Below, piece after piece: positions 19,455 through 28,256 of a stretch of DNA of 64,000 bases (position 1 is its first letter; each line of letters begins with the position of its first letter). Source of the DNA: a bacterium. Its GTDB lineage: Bacteria; Bacillota; Bacilli; Lactobacillales; Streptococcaceae. The notes below the pieces were generated by a model. It saw nothing but the letters and a program-made list of their open reading frames with translations, made no database searches and had not been told where the DNA came from. Location: the NCBI GenBank assembly GCA_905221095.1, contig CAJNBV010000002.1, positions 62,001-126,000 of the forward strand, in the 5' to 3' direction. The translations under genes and the position numbers were made by a program.

Positions 19455-20685
19455 AACAGAGAAAAAAGAGGAACGCGTCCTGCTCATCGGTGTAGAATTG
19501 CAGGGCATGGACAATTTTGACCTCTCTATGGAAGAATTGGCCAGTCTAGCCAAGACAGCTGGGGCAGTCGTTGTCGATAGCTACAGGCAAAAACGTGAAA
19601 AGTATGACTCCAAGACCTTTGTCGGCTCTGGTAAGTTGGAAGAAATTGCGCTCATGGTGGATGCAGAAGAGATTACCACTGTTATCGTTAATAATAGGCT
19701 GACTCCGCGGCAAAATGTCAATCTGGAGGAAGTTCTCGGTGTTAAGGTCATTGACCGTATGCAGTTGATTTTGGATATCTTTGCCATGCGAGCTCGAAGT
19801 CATGAAGGCAAACTCCAAGTCCACCTTGCCCAGCTCAAGTATCTCTTGCCTCGCTTGGTTGGTCAGGGGATTATGCTCAGCCGTCAGGCTGGGGGAATTG
19901 GTTCCCGTGGACCTGGGGAAAGTCAGCTGGAGCTGAACCGTCGTAGTGTACGTAATCAAATCACAGATATCGAGCGTCAGCTCAAGGTGGTTGAGAAAAA
20001 TCGGGCGACTGTCAGAGAAAAACGTTTGGAGTCGAGTACCTTTAAGATTGGTTTGATTGGCTACACCAATGCTGGGAAATCAACCATCATGAACACCTTG
20101 ACCAGCAAGACCCAGTATGAAGCAGACGAGCTGTTTGCGACCCTGGATGCGACAACCAAGAGTATCCATTTGGGAGGCAATCTCCAAGTGACTTTGACTG
20201 ATACTGTTGGCTTTATCCAAGATTTACCGACAGAGTTGGTGTCCAGTTTCAAATCGACCTTGGAAGAAAGCAAGCATGTGGATCTTCTGGTTCATGTCAT
20301 CGATGCCAGCAATCCTTACCACGAGGAGCATGAAAAAACAGTCCTGTCTATTATGAAAGACTTGGATATGGAAGATATTCCTCGCCTGACTCTTTATAAT
20401 AAGGCGGATTTGGTGGAGGATTTCACGCCTACCCAAACGCCTTATGCTCTCATTTCGGCAAAGTCTAAAGATAGTCGAGAGAATTTGCAAGCTTTGTTTT
20501 TAGAGAAAATCAAGGATATTTTTGAGAGATTTACCTTGCGTGTGCCTTTTTCAAAGTCTTACAAGATTCATGATTTAGAAAGTGTTGCGATTCTGGAAGA
20601 GCGCGATTATCAGGATGACGGGGAAGTCATTACAGGCTACATTTCTGAGAAAAATAAATGGAGGTTAGAAGAATTTTATGACTGA
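19447..20685 (+). CDS. hflX: Ribosome-associated GTPase HflX
   Basis: 412 residues. An N-terminal nucleotide-binding HflX domain contains [12 protein letters not shown] at its end. The G domain has G1 [10 protein letters not shown]3 [10 protein letters not shown] and G4 NKADL. HflX proteins split or rescue stalled ribosomes under stress. It overlaps the miaA stop by 8 bp and its own stop overlaps the next gene by 8 bp, which indicates coupled translation. Confidence 0.92.
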   Translation: MIETEKKEERVLLIGVELQGMDNFDLSMEELASLAKTAGAVVVDSYRQKREKYDSKTFVGSGKLEEIALMVDAEEITTVIVNNRLTPRQNVNLEEVLGVKVIDRMQLILDIFAMRARSHEGKLQVHLAQLKYLLPRLVGQGIMLSRQAGGIGSRGPGESQLELNRRSVRNQITDIERQLKVVEKNRATVREKRLESSTFKIGLIGYTNAGKSTIMNTLTSKTQYEADELFATLDATTKSIHLGGNLQVTLTDTVGFIQDLPTELVSSFKSTLEESKHVDLLVHVIDASNPYHEEHEKTVLSIMKDLDMEDIPRLTLYNKADLVEDFTPTQTPYALISAKSKDSRENLQALFLEKIKDIFERFTLRVPFSKSYKIHDLESVAILEERDYQDDGEVITGYISEKNKWRLEEFYD

Positions 20686-21301
20686 TATTAAAACTTTAGC
20701 TCTAAAGTATGGAGGTTATACAAATCTGGACAAGGTCTATCTAGAACAACTTCTAGCTGGTAAAACAAAGCAGGAGCAGTTGGCACTTATAACACCTCCG
20801 CCCAGCGTTGTCAATGCCTATTTTGCAGAACTCTACCAGAAAAAAAGTCCTGAGGCTGCGACGGATTATTTTGCGGAAGTCAGTCAGGAACTAAATCTCT
20901 ACAACGTTGAGCCAAGTTTCACTGAAGAAAGCAAACCTTTTATTCGTCTTAACCTATCTGGAAAATCCTTTGGTTTTTGCTATGAGAGTGAGGGTCTGGG
21001 GCGGATTTTCTCTGAAAATGAAGAGAAAATTTCAGATGACTTACTCTTTGAAATTGCGCAAATTTTCCCCCATCAACTAGTCTTTGAGGAGTCTGGAAAG
21101 ATTTACATGAAGCCTGTAGGAGATGAGGAAGTTGTTAGTGTGGAGAGTATCACAGCTTTGACTGATTTGGAAAGCTTGGCTGATGGTCGTAAACGTCTCA
21201 AAGGCTACAGCCAAGAGGATTTACTGCAAGAAGCTACTGCTTTTTCTGGCAAGCGCTATTTCCGATCGGAAAACCGCACAGCTATGTTATATATTGATTA
21301 A
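20678..21301 (+). CDS. Conserved streptococcal protein of unknown function
   Basis: 207 residues, soluble, acidic, with no signal peptide or membrane segment. I do not recognise a catalytic motif. Streptococcal homologues have at times been labelled cystathionine beta-lyase, but no PLP-binding lysine motif is visible, so I do not use that name. Its conserved place between hflX and rnz, with an 8-bp overlap, suggests a role in RNA or translation. Confidence 0.8.
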   Translation: MTDIKTLALKYGGYTNLDKVYLEQLLAGKTKQEQLALITPPPSVVNAYFAELYQKKSPEAATDYFAEVSQELNLYNVEPSFTEESKPFIRLNLSGKSFGFCYESEGLGRIFSENEEKISDDLLFEIAQIFPHQLVFEESGKIYMKPVGDEEVVSVESITALTDLESLADGRKRLKGYSQEDLLQEATAFSGKRYFRSENRTAMLYID

Positions 21302-21315
21302 TTAGAAAGTATCGA

Positions 21316-22245
21316 ATGGATATTCAATTTTTAGGAACGGGGGCTGGTCAGCCCTCTAAAGCCCGCAACGTTTCAAGTCTCGCCCTGAAACTCTTGGACG
21401 AGATTAACGAAGTTTGGCTCTTTGACTGTGGAGAAGGAACGCAAAATCGCATTCTGGAAACCACAATTCGACCACGTAAGGTCAGCAAAATCTTTATCAC
21501 TCACTTGCATGGAGACCATATCTTTGGCCTGCCAGGATTCCTTTCTAGCCGTGCCTTTCAGGCCAATGAAGAGCAAACAGATTTGGAAATCTATGGACCG
21601 CAAGGAATCAAGTCATTTGTCTTAACCAGTCTTCGTGTGTCAGGTTCTCGCTTGCCTTACCGCATTCATTTTCATGAGTTTGACCAAGATTCTCTAGGGA
21701 AAATCCTTGAGACTGATAAGTTTACGGTGTATGCAGAGGAGTTGGACCACACTATTTTCTGTGTTGGTTATCGTGTCATGCAAAAGGACCTTGAAGGAAC
21801 GCTGGATGCTGAAAAACTCAAGGCAGCTGGTGTCCCATTTGGCCCACTTTTTGGGAAAATCAAAAACGGTCAGGATGTTGTCCTAGAAGACGGAACTGAA
21901 ATCAAGGCTGCTGACTATATCTCAGATCCTCGTCCTGGTAAAATTATCACTATTCTAGGTGACACCCGCAAAACCAATGCCAGCGTGCGTCTGGCTGTCA
22001 ATGCTGATGTCCTGGTTCATGAGTCCACTTATGGAAAGGGTGATGAAAAAATTGCTCGCAATCACGGTCACTCAACCAACATGCAGGCAGCGGAGGTCGC
22101 AGTAGAAGCAGGTGCTAAACGCCTCCTGCTCAATCATATTAGTGCCCGTTTCCTCTCAAAAGATATCAGCAAGCTCAAGAAAGATGCTGCCACAATTTTT
22201 GAAAATGTGCATGTAGTCAAAGACTTGGAAGAAGTGGAAATCTAA
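21316..22245 (+). CDS. rnz: Ribonuclease Z
   Basis: 309 residues. This tRNA 3'-end processing endonuclease has the metallo-beta-lactamase fold. The zinc motif is [14 protein letters not shown]. Further ligands lie in LGDTR, the late HGHST and NHISAR. The full family length is present. It sits 14 bp after the hypothetical gene in the miaA-hflX cluster. Confidence 0.93.
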   Translation: MDIQFLGTGAGQPSKARNVSSLALKLLDEINEVWLFDCGEGTQNRILETTIRPRKVSKIFITHLHGDHIFGLPGFLSSRAFQANEEQTDLEIYGPQGIKSFVLTSLRVSGSRLPYRIHFHEFDQDSLGKILETDKFTVYAEELDHTIFCVGYRVMQKDLEGTLDAEKLKAAGVPFGPLFGKIKNGQDVVLEDGTEIKAADYISDPRPGKIITILGDTRKTNASVRLAVNADVLVHESTYGKGDEKIARNHGHSTNMQAAEVAVEAGAKRLLLNHISARFLSKDISKLKKDAATIFENVHVVKDLEEVEI

Positions 22246-22265
22246 AAGATTGAGAAAGGATAAGT

Positions 22266-23021
22266 ATGCGTACGATTCTGATTACCGGAGCTAGCGGTGG
22301 TCTAGCTCAAGAAATGGTCAAACTTTTACCTGAAGACCAGCTCATCTTGCTTGGTAGAAATAAGGCAAAATTAGCTCAACTCTACGGAAATCATCCCCAT
22401 GCAGAATTGATTGAAATCGATATTACCGATGATTCAGCCCTAGAAACTCTGATAACTGACCTCTATCTCCGCTATGGCAAGATTGATGTCTTGATTAACA
22501 ACGCTGGTTACGGGATTTTTGAGGAATTTGACCAGATTTCTGACCAAGATATTCACCAGATGTTTGAGGTCAATACCTTTGCTTTGATGAATCTGTCTCG
22601 TCGCCTTGCGGCCCGTATGAAGGAAAGCCGAAAAGGCCATATCATTAATATCGTCAGCATGGCAGGTCTAATTGCTACTGGCAAGTCCAGCCTTTACTCA
22701 GCGACCAAATTTGCAGCTATTGGTTTTTCAAATGCTCTGCGCCTCGAACTTATGTCCCACGGTGTTTATGTAACGACGGTCAATCCAGGACCAATCCGTA
22801 CAGGATTTTTTGACCAAGCGGACCCAGATGGAACCTATCTTAAATCAGTTGACCGCTTCCTGCTAGAACCAGATGCAGTAGCTAAAAAGATTGTTAATTG
22901 TATAGGAAAAAACAAACGAGAACTCAATCTTCCGTTTTTGTTGAATCTAGCCCATAAGTTTTATACCCTCTTTCCCAAGCTAGCTGATAAGTTGGCAGGG
23001 GAGACTTTTAATTATAAATAA
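22266..23021 (+). CDS. Short-chain dehydrogenase/reductase
   Basis: 251 residues of the classical SDR family. The N-terminal cofactor motif is TGASGGLA, NNAG appears as LINNAGYG, and the catalytic Ser-Tyr-Lys set lies around NIVSMAG and SLYSATKFAA. PGPIRTGF follows. The substrate is unknown. The gene closes the miaA-hflX-rnz cluster and converges on the LysR gene. Confidence 0.88.
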   Translation: MRTILITGASGGLAQEMVKLLPEDQLILLGRNKAKLAQLYGNHPHAELIEIDITDDSALETLITDLYLRYGKIDVLINNAGYGIFEEFDQISDQDIHQMFEVNTFALMNLSRRLAARMKESRKGHIINIVSMAGLIATGKSSLYSATKFAAIGFSNALRLELMSHGVYVTTVNPGPIRTGFFDQADPDGTYLKSVDRFLLEPDAVAKKIVNCIGKNKRELNLPFLLNLAHKFYTLFPKLADKLAGETFNYK

Positions 23022-23065
23022 AAAGAACCAATGCGTAGGTTGTTGCTGGCCTACATATTGGTTCT
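23022..23065. terminator. Bidirectional terminator between the SDR and LysR genes
   Basis: AAGAACCAAT pairs with ATTGGTTCTT, and an inner GTAGG/CCTAC stem extends it. It is flanked by A-rich and T-rich tracts. Confidence 0.85.
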
Positions 23066-23074
23066 TATTATTTC

Positions 23075-23983
23075 TCAACTATCAAACTGGACTTCTTCTA
23101 GTAGATAGTCGATAAAGCGTTCGCCCATCTTAGATAGGCTGGTTTTTTCATGCTGGATATAGACTAGCTCAATTGGGTCGTCAATGTCCAGTGGGATGGA
23201 AACGATGTTGTCTCCGTTAAGATTACTATTCAAAATCCCCGTCGCAATGGTGTAACCATCTAAACCAATTAAGAGATTAAAGAGGGTGGCACGGTCACTA
23301 ACCACGATGGATTTCTTGTGATGCTCTTGGGAAAGGATTTCCTCTGAAAAGTAGAAGGAATTGTGTGTCCCTTGGTCATAGCTGAGGTAAGGGAAATTTT
23401 CCAAATCAGACAGTTTCACCTTGTCTTTCTTTGCCAGAGGGTTGGTCTTGCTGACAAAGATATGCGGTTGTGCTGTAAAGAGATGGTGAGCCAAGAGGTG
23501 GTTATCATCCAGCATTTTCGTTAAAACGTCACGGTTGTAGCTGTTCAAAAAGAGGACACCGACCTCACTACGGAAGTTCTTGACGTCGTCGATAATCTCC
23601 CAAGTCCGCGTTTCACGAAGGAAGAGCTCGTATTTTTCCATATCGCTTTTCTTGAGCAGAGAGACGAAAGCATTGACCACAAAGGCATAGTGCTGGGAGG
23701 AAACGCTGAAGAGTTCGCGGTGGGCGACAGGATTTTTATAGCGTTCTTCTAGAAGCTGAGTTTGCTCGACAACCTGACGGGCATAAGAGAGAAACTCCAT
23801 CCCATCACGGGTCAAGGTGATACCCTTGGGATTGCGGATAAAGATTTCAATTCCCATTTCATTTTCCAAATCTCTCACAGCATTGGAAAGACTAGGTTGG
23901 GTGATAAAGAGCTGCTTGGCTGCCTCATTCATGGAGCCAGTTTCGACGATTTTGATAATATAATGTAATTGTTGAATTCTCAT
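23075..23983 (-). CDS. cpsY: LysR-family transcriptional regulator (CpsY/MtaR-like)
   Basis: 302 residues. The N-terminal winged helix-turn-helix starts MRIQQLHYIIKIVETGSMN, with QPSLSNAVRDLE in the recognition region. A LysR substrate-binding domain follows. I start at ATG 23983; the 46-residue upstream extension in the open frame is non-homologous. Streptococcal homologues (CpsY, MtaR) control methionine supply and cell-surface properties. It is divergent from yqgQ. Confidence 0.85.
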   Translation of the reverse strand: MRIQQLHYIIKIVETGSMNEAAKQLFITQPSLSNAVRDLENEMGIEIFIRNPKGITLTRDGMEFLSYARQVVEQTQLLEERYKNPVAHRELFSVSSQHYAFVVNAFVSLLKKSDMEKYELFLRETRTWEIIDDVKNFRSEVGVLFLNSYNRDVLTKMLDDNHLLAHHLFTAQPHIFVSKTNPLAKKDKVKLSDLENFPYLSYDQGTHNSFYFSEEILSQEHHKKSIVVSDRATLFNLLIGLDGYTIATGILNSNLNGDNIVSIPLDIDDPIELVYIQHEKTSLSKMGERFIDYLLEEVQFDS

Positions 23984-24058
23984 GTTTTTATTGTACCACA
24001 CTTGTGACAGAATCGCCAAGGAAGATAGGAAAATCAGGAGCATTGTGTGAGTCTCTTC

Positions 24059-24087
24059 TTGAAAAAAACATAAAATTTTGCTAGAAT
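24059..24087 (+). promoter_or_regulatory. yqgQ promoter, predicted leaderless
   Basis: TTGAAA (24059-24064), a 17-bp spacer and TGcTAGAAT (-10 hexamer 24082-24087). The yqgQ ATG at 24095 begins 8 nt after the -10 box, where transcription should start. No SD fits upstream. Confidence 0.7.
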
Positions 24088-24094
24088 GAGTCTT

Positions 24095-24316
24095 ATGAAA
24101 ACATTCTATGATGTGCAGCAATTCCTCAAACGATTTGGTATTATTGTTTACATGGGAAAACGCTTATATGATATTGAACTGATGAAGCTGGAACTCTCTC
24201 GGATTTACGATGCAGGGTTGATGGACAAACTAGATTATCTAGAAGCAGAAGCGGTTCTTCGCAGAGAGCATAAGGTAGAATTAGATTATATTGAGAAAAA
24301 TGGAGAAAAGAACTAA
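24095..24316 (+). CDS. yqgQ: YqgQ-family small protein (DUF910)
   Basis: 73 residues (76 if the in-frame ATG at 24086 were used, but that codon overlaps the -10 box). It is a short helical protein matching Bacillus YqgQ, which is often next to a glucokinase or a rhodanese gene. The motif FLKRFGIIVYMGKRLYDIE is characteristic. Its function is unknown, with nucleic-acid binding proposed for the family. The stop overlaps the next ATG by one base (TAATG). Confidence 0.85.
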   Translation: MKTFYDVQQFLKRFGIIVYMGKRLYDIELMKLELSRIYDAGLMDKLDYLEAEAVLRREHKVELDYIEKNGEKN

Positions 24317-24699
24317 TGGTTACTTGGATTTTGTGGGCACTTATACTAGCAATGTTGGCGTGGATGGGCTTTAACTATCTTCGTATTCGCCGTGCGGCTA
24401 AAATCGTAGACAATGAGGAGTTTGAAGCCTTGATTCGTACGGGTCAATTGATTGATTTGCGTGACCCAGCAGAATTCCATAGAAAACATATCCTTGGAGC
24501 CCGCAATATTCCTTCAAGTCAGTTGAAGACTAGTCTTGCTGCTCTTCGTAAGGATAAAGCTGTCCTTCTCTACGAAAACCAACGTGCGCAACGGGTTACA
24601 AATGCAGCCCTTTACTTGAAAAAACAAGGTTTTTCTGAGATTTACATCCTTTCTTATGGTTTGGATTCTTGGAAAGGGAAAGTCAAAGTTGAGAAATAA
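24316..24699 (+). CDS. Membrane-anchored rhodanese-like protein lacking the catalytic cysteine
   Basis: 127 residues. An N-terminal membrane helix (about 4-22) is followed by a rhodanese fold: LIDLRDPAEFHRKHILGARNIP, then LLYENQRAQRVTNAA, where active rhodaneses carry a Cys at the loop start. No cysteine is present in that loop, so sulfur transfer is unlikely and a binding or regulatory role is more plausible. It is translationally coupled to yqgQ. Confidence 0.88.
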   Translation: MVTWILWALILAMLAWMGFNYLRIRRAAKIVDNEEFEALIRTGQLIDLRDPAEFHRKHILGARNIPSSQLKTSLAALRKDKAVLLYENQRAQRVTNAALYLKKQGFSEIYILSYGLDSWKGKVKVEK

Positions 24700-24705
24700 G
24701 AAAAC

Positions 24706-24731
24706 GAGCTTGGATATTTCCGAGCTCATTT
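24706..24731. terminator. Bidirectional terminator between the rhodanese and pseudouridine synthase genes
   Basis: GAGCTTGGA pairs with TCCGAGCTC (one G-U) around TATT, with a T-rich tail on the + strand and A-rich flank on the other side. Confidence 0.8.
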
Positions 24732-24732
24732 T

Positions 24733-25458
24733 TTAACCACTTTTTCTGAGAAAGTCACGAATGATTTCTAATTCATCCGAGTTTAGGGGGCGGTAGTCTC
24801 CTTCTTTTAGATTGTCATCCAAACTCCAAGCCCCAAAATGGGTGCGTTTGAGAGAGGTTACCTTAACACCAACTGAGAGGAACATTTTCTTGACTTGATG
24901 AAATTTTCCTTCTGAAATAGTGATAGAGGCTTGACTGTGGGAAGATCTTGCAGATAGAATTTCTAGCCTTGCAGGTTTACAGACAGTACCATCTAAAAAG
25001 ACAATTCCTTTTTGAAAGGCTTGGATATGTTCAGGTGTCAGGAGGCCATTAACCTCAACTTGGTAGGTCTTATCGACATGATATTGAGGATGAAGGAGTT
25101 GAAAGCCCAAAGGACCGTTATCGGTCACGAGGAGGAGACCAGTCGTATCTCGGTCCAGTCGACCGACGGCATAGAGTTTATCAGACTGGATGTCAGCTGG
25201 AAGGAGATCCATAACGGTTGGGAGTTCCTTGTCTTTATTGGCTGTCACGACACCAGCAGGTTTATGAAGCATGAGATAGGTGTGCTCATAACCTTGAATG
25301 ATTTGACCCTGAAAACGGAGTTCTTGTAGCCCTGTATCGATATTCTGGGCTAGGGAGCGGGCTGGGCAACCATCGACTAGAATTTCCCCTTTGAGAAGTG
25401 CTTGTTTCATGGCCTTTCGGCTGATTTTTTCTTGGGCTAATAAATTATCTAAACGCAT
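24733..25458 (-). CDS. RsuA/RluB-family rRNA pseudouridine synthase
   Basis: 241 residues. The N-terminal S4 RNA-binding domain is MRLDNLLAQEKISRKAMKQAL (in two parts). The synthase domain has the catalytic Asp102 in GRLDRDTTGLL and the C-terminal HQVKKMF motif. It is likely to modify a uridine in the small-subunit rRNA (RsuA type, 16S U516 in E. coli). Which site is used here is not visible. Confidence 0.88.
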   Translation of the reverse strand: MRLDNLLAQEKISRKAMKQALLKGEILVDGCPARSLAQNIDTGLQELRFQGQIIQGYEHTYLMLHKPAGVVTANKDKELPTVMDLLPADIQSDKLYAVGRLDRDTTGLLLVTDNGPLGFQLLHPQYHVDKTYQVEVNGLLTPEHIQAFQKGIVFLDGTVCKPARLEILSARSSHSQASITISEGKFHQVKKMFLSVGVKVTSLKRTHFGAWSLDDNLKEGDYRPLNSDELEIIRDFLRKSG

Positions 25459-25568
25459 ACTGTGCCTATCTTATCATAAGTTGTATACTTTGAAAAGGCT
25501 TGACGTGAAAAGAAAAGCAGAGTGAAAACATTTACACTTGCTTGAGTTATGTTATTTACTTGAAAATA

Positions 25569-25577
25569 TGGTATAAT
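25569..25577 (+). promoter_or_regulatory. Extended -10 promoter of typA
   Basis: TGGTATAAT (hexamer 25572-25577) lies 42 nt before the typA ATG. A good -35 at 17 bp is not seen. Confidence 0.6.
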
Positions 25578-25619
25578 CGTTCAGTTAGAAAATAAATTTT
25601 GAATATTATAGAGGAAATC

Positions 25620-27461
25620 ATGACAAAATTAAGAGAAGATATCCGTAACATTGCGATTATCGCCCACGTTGACCACGGTAAAACAACCCTTGTTGACGAA
25701 TTATTGAAACAATCAGAAACGCTTGATGCACGTACTGAATTGGCTGAGCGTGCTATGGACTCAAACGATATCGAAAAAGAGCGTGGAATTACCATCCTTG
25801 CTAAAAATACAGCTGTTGCCTACAACGGAACTCGTATCAACATCATGGATACACCAGGACACGCGGACTTCGGTGGAGAAGTTGAGCGTATCATGAAAAT
25901 GGTTGACGGTGTTGTCTTGGTCGTAGATGCCTACGAAGGAACAATGCCACAAACTCGTTTCGTATTGAAAAAAGCTTTGGAACAAGACCTTGTCCCAATC
26001 GTGGTTGTTAACAAAATCGACAAACCATCAGCTCGTCCAGCAGAAGTAGTGGACGAAGTCTTGGAACTTTTCATCGAGCTTGGTGCAGATGATGACCAGC
26101 TTGACTTCCCAGTGGTGTATGCTTCAGCGATCAACGGAACTTCTTCATTGTCAGATGATCCAGCTGACCAGGAAGCTACTATGGCACCAATCTTTGACAC
26201 AATTATCGACCATATCCCAGCTCCAGTAGATAACTCAGATGAGCCTTTGCAGTTCCAAGTGTCACTTTTGGACTACAATGACTTCGTTGGTCGTATTGGT
26301 ATCGGTCGTGTCTTCCGTGGTACTGTCAAGGTTGGGGACCAAGTTACCCTTTCTAAACTAGATGGTACAACGAAGAACTTCCGTGTTACAAAACTCTTCG
26401 GTTTCTTTGGTTTGGAACGTCGTGAAATCCAAGAAGCCAAAGCAGGTGATTTGATTGCCGTTTCAGGTATGGAAGATATCTTTGTCGGTGAAACCATCAC
26501 TCCGACAGACGCAGTTGAAGCTCTTCCAATCCTACACATCGATGAGCCAACTCTTCAAATGACTTTCTTGGTCAACAACTCACCATTTGCTGGTAAAGAA
26601 GGTAAATGGGTGACTTCTCGTAAGGTAGAAGAACGCTTGCAGGCAGAATTGCAAACAGACGTTTCCCTTCGCGTTGACCCAACTGATTCACCAGATAAAT
26701 GGACGGTTTCAGGACGTGGAGAATTGCACTTGTCAATCCTTATCGAAACAATGCGTCGTGAAGGATATGAACTTCAAGTATCTCGTCCAGAAGTTATCGT
26801 AAAAGAAATTGACGGTGTTAAATGTGAGCCATTTGAACGTGTACAAATCGACACTCCAGAAGAATACCAAGGGTCTGTTATCCAAAGCCTTTCTGAACGT
26901 AAGGGTGAAATGTTGGATATGATTTCAACTGGTAATGGTCAAACTCGTTTGGTCTTCCTTGTTCCAGCGCGTGGTTTGATCGGATACTCAACTGAGTTCT
27001 TGTCAATGACTCGTGGTTACGGTATCATGAACCATACCTTTGACCAATACTTGCCATTGATTCCAGGGGAAATTGGTGGACGTCACCGTGGTGCCCTTGT
27101 TTCTATCGATGCTGGTAAGGCTACAACTTACTCAATCATGTCTATCGAAGAACGTGGTACTATCTTTGTCAACCCAGGTACTGAGGTTTATGAAGGAATG
27201 ATCATCGGTGAAAACTCTCGTGAAAACGACTTGACAGTTAACATCACGAAGGCTAAACAAATGACCAACGTCCGTTCAGCTACTAAGGACCAAACAGCTG
27301 TTATCAAGACACCTCGTATCTTGACACTTGAAGAGTCTCTTGAGTTCTTGAACGACGATGAGTACATGGAAGTAACGCCTGAGTCTATCCGTTTGCGTAA
27401 ACAAATCCTTAACAAGGCAGAGCGCGAGAAAGCTAACAAAAAGAAAAAATCAGCTGAATAA
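25620..27461 (+). CDS. typA: Ribosome-associated translational GTPase TypA/BipA
   Basis: 613 residues, the normal family length. G1 [10 protein letters not shown]2 RGITI, G3 [14 protein letters not shown] and G4 NKID are all present. EF-G-like domains and the TypA-specific C-terminal domain ([21 protein letters not shown]) follow. It acts in 50S assembly and growth under stress. I start at ATG 25620 behind AGAGGAAA, rather than at the upstream in-frame ATG. Codon use is strongly biased to preferred codons, as in highly expressed genes. Confidence 0.94.
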   Translation: MTKLREDIRNIAIIAHVDHGKTTLVDELLKQSETLDARTELAERAMDSNDIEKERGITILAKNTAVAYNGTRINIMDTPGHADFGGEVERIMKMVDGVVLVVDAYEGTMPQTRFVLKKALEQDLVPIVVVNKIDKPSARPAEVVDEVLELFIELGADDDQLDFPVVYASAINGTSSLSDDPADQEATMAPIFDTIIDHIPAPVDNSDEPLQFQVSLLDYNDFVGRIGIGRVFRGTVKVGDQVTLSKLDGTTKNFRVTKLFGFFGLERREIQEAKAGDLIAVSGMEDIFVGETITPTDAVEALPILHIDEPTLQMTFLVNNSPFAGKEGKWVTSRKVEERLQAELQTDVSLRVDPTDSPDKWTVSGRGELHLSILIETMRREGYELQVSRPEVIVKEIDGVKCEPFERVQIDTPEEYQGSVIQSLSERKGEMLDMISTGNGQTRLVFLVPARGLIGYSTEFLSMTRGYGIMNHTFDQYLPLIPGEIGGRHRGALVSIDAGKATTYSIMSIEERGTIFVNPGTEVYEGMIIGENSRENDLTVNITKAKQMTNVRSATKDQTAVIKTPRILTLEESLEFLNDDEYMEVTPESIRLRKQILNKAEREKANKKKKSAE

Positions 27462-27480
27462 GAGCTAGAAAGAGATAAAG

Positions 27481-27735
27481 ATGGTTTATTTAATCATAGG
27501 AATCCTCTTATTACTACTCTATGTATTTGCGACACCAGAAAGTATTAAAGGGACAGTCAATATTGTCCTTGTCGTCTTTGCTTTTGTAGCACTTTTGATT
27601 TTGCTCATGCTGTCTGTCCTGCAAATCTTTCAGCTACCGACAGAATTCTTCATCGCAGTTGCTATGCTTTTCCTAGCATACTTTAGCTTGCGAGATATTA
27701 CCCTCATGTCGGTTAATAAAAGTAAAAGAAGATAA
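27481..27735 (+). CDS. Small integral membrane protein (DUF3165-like)
   Basis: 84 residues with three hydrophobic segments (about 2-18, 23-47 and 52-70) and a basic tail (NKSKRR). It matches the streptococcal DUF3165 pattern as I remember it. It lies 19 bp after typA, so it is probably co-transcribed with it, and is followed by a strong terminator. Its function is unknown. Confidence 0.75.
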   Translation: MVYLIIGILLLLLYVFATPESIKGTVNIVLVVFAFVALLILLMLSVLQIFQLPTEFFIAVAMLFLAYFSLRDITLMSVNKSKRR

Positions 27736-27760
27736 AAAGAGAGTTTCGGCTCTCTTTTTT
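27734..27760 (+). terminator. Terminator of the typA operon
   Basis: AAAAAGAGAG pairs with CTCTCTTTTTT across a TTTCGG loop. Confidence 0.88.
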
Positions 27761-27992
27761 GCTAGGAATTTTACAGTAGTTCGAATTGCTTTTTAGTTAA
27801 CATCATCTCTTTTGCTTGGATAGTATGAATGGGAAAAACTGAACTTAAATTCTTTTCCAACATCTATTTCTAAGGAAACTTTAAAATTCTATTACTAATG
27901 ATATCTTAGTAAAATATGTTGATAGATTATATAGAAAGTGATATACTTAAGTTATAAGAAACCGATTTCAAAATAAGAAAGGATTAAATTTA

Positions 27993-28143
27993 TACTCAAT
28001 GAAAATCAAAGAGCAAACTAGGAAACTAGCCGCAGGTTGCTCAAGGCACTGCTTTGAGGTTGTAGATAAGACTGACGAAGTCAGTTACATATATCTACGG
28101 CAAGGCGACGTTGACGCGGTTTGAATTTGATTTTTGAAGAGTA
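27993..28143 (-). repeat. BOX element, complete boxA-boxB-boxC form
   Basis: 151 bp between TACTCAATG and GAAGAGTA. Read on the minus strand it has boxA (TACTCTTCAAAAATCAAATT), boxB around GACTTCGTCAGTC, and boxC ending in ATTTTCATTGAGTA. The stretch CTACGGCAAGGCGACGTTG at 28104-28122 matches the classic BOX-A1R typing primer apart from one base. BOX elements are short pneumococcal repeats without genes. The rest of 27761-28256 holds a promoter-like AT-rich stretch and an orphan SD (see findings). Confidence 0.9.
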
Positions 28144-28256
28144 TTGTTGTCTTGGTGCTCAGGGTGTGATGGATTAAACTAGGAAAATAATTCTAAGAAT
28201 TTGTAAAATGTAAAATTTCTTTCTATAGAGTTATTCTCTTATACAAGGAGTCTACT

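Noticed and set aside
25012..25329. 105-codon plus-strand open frame opposite the RsuA-type gene
   Set aside because: It is the antisense of a clear pseudouridine synthase gene and shows no SD or family pattern.
27993..28143. RUP element as an alternative name for the BOX repeats
   Set aside because: The modular boxA-boxB-boxC structure, the ~150/103-bp lengths and the BOX-A1R primer match all point to BOX.
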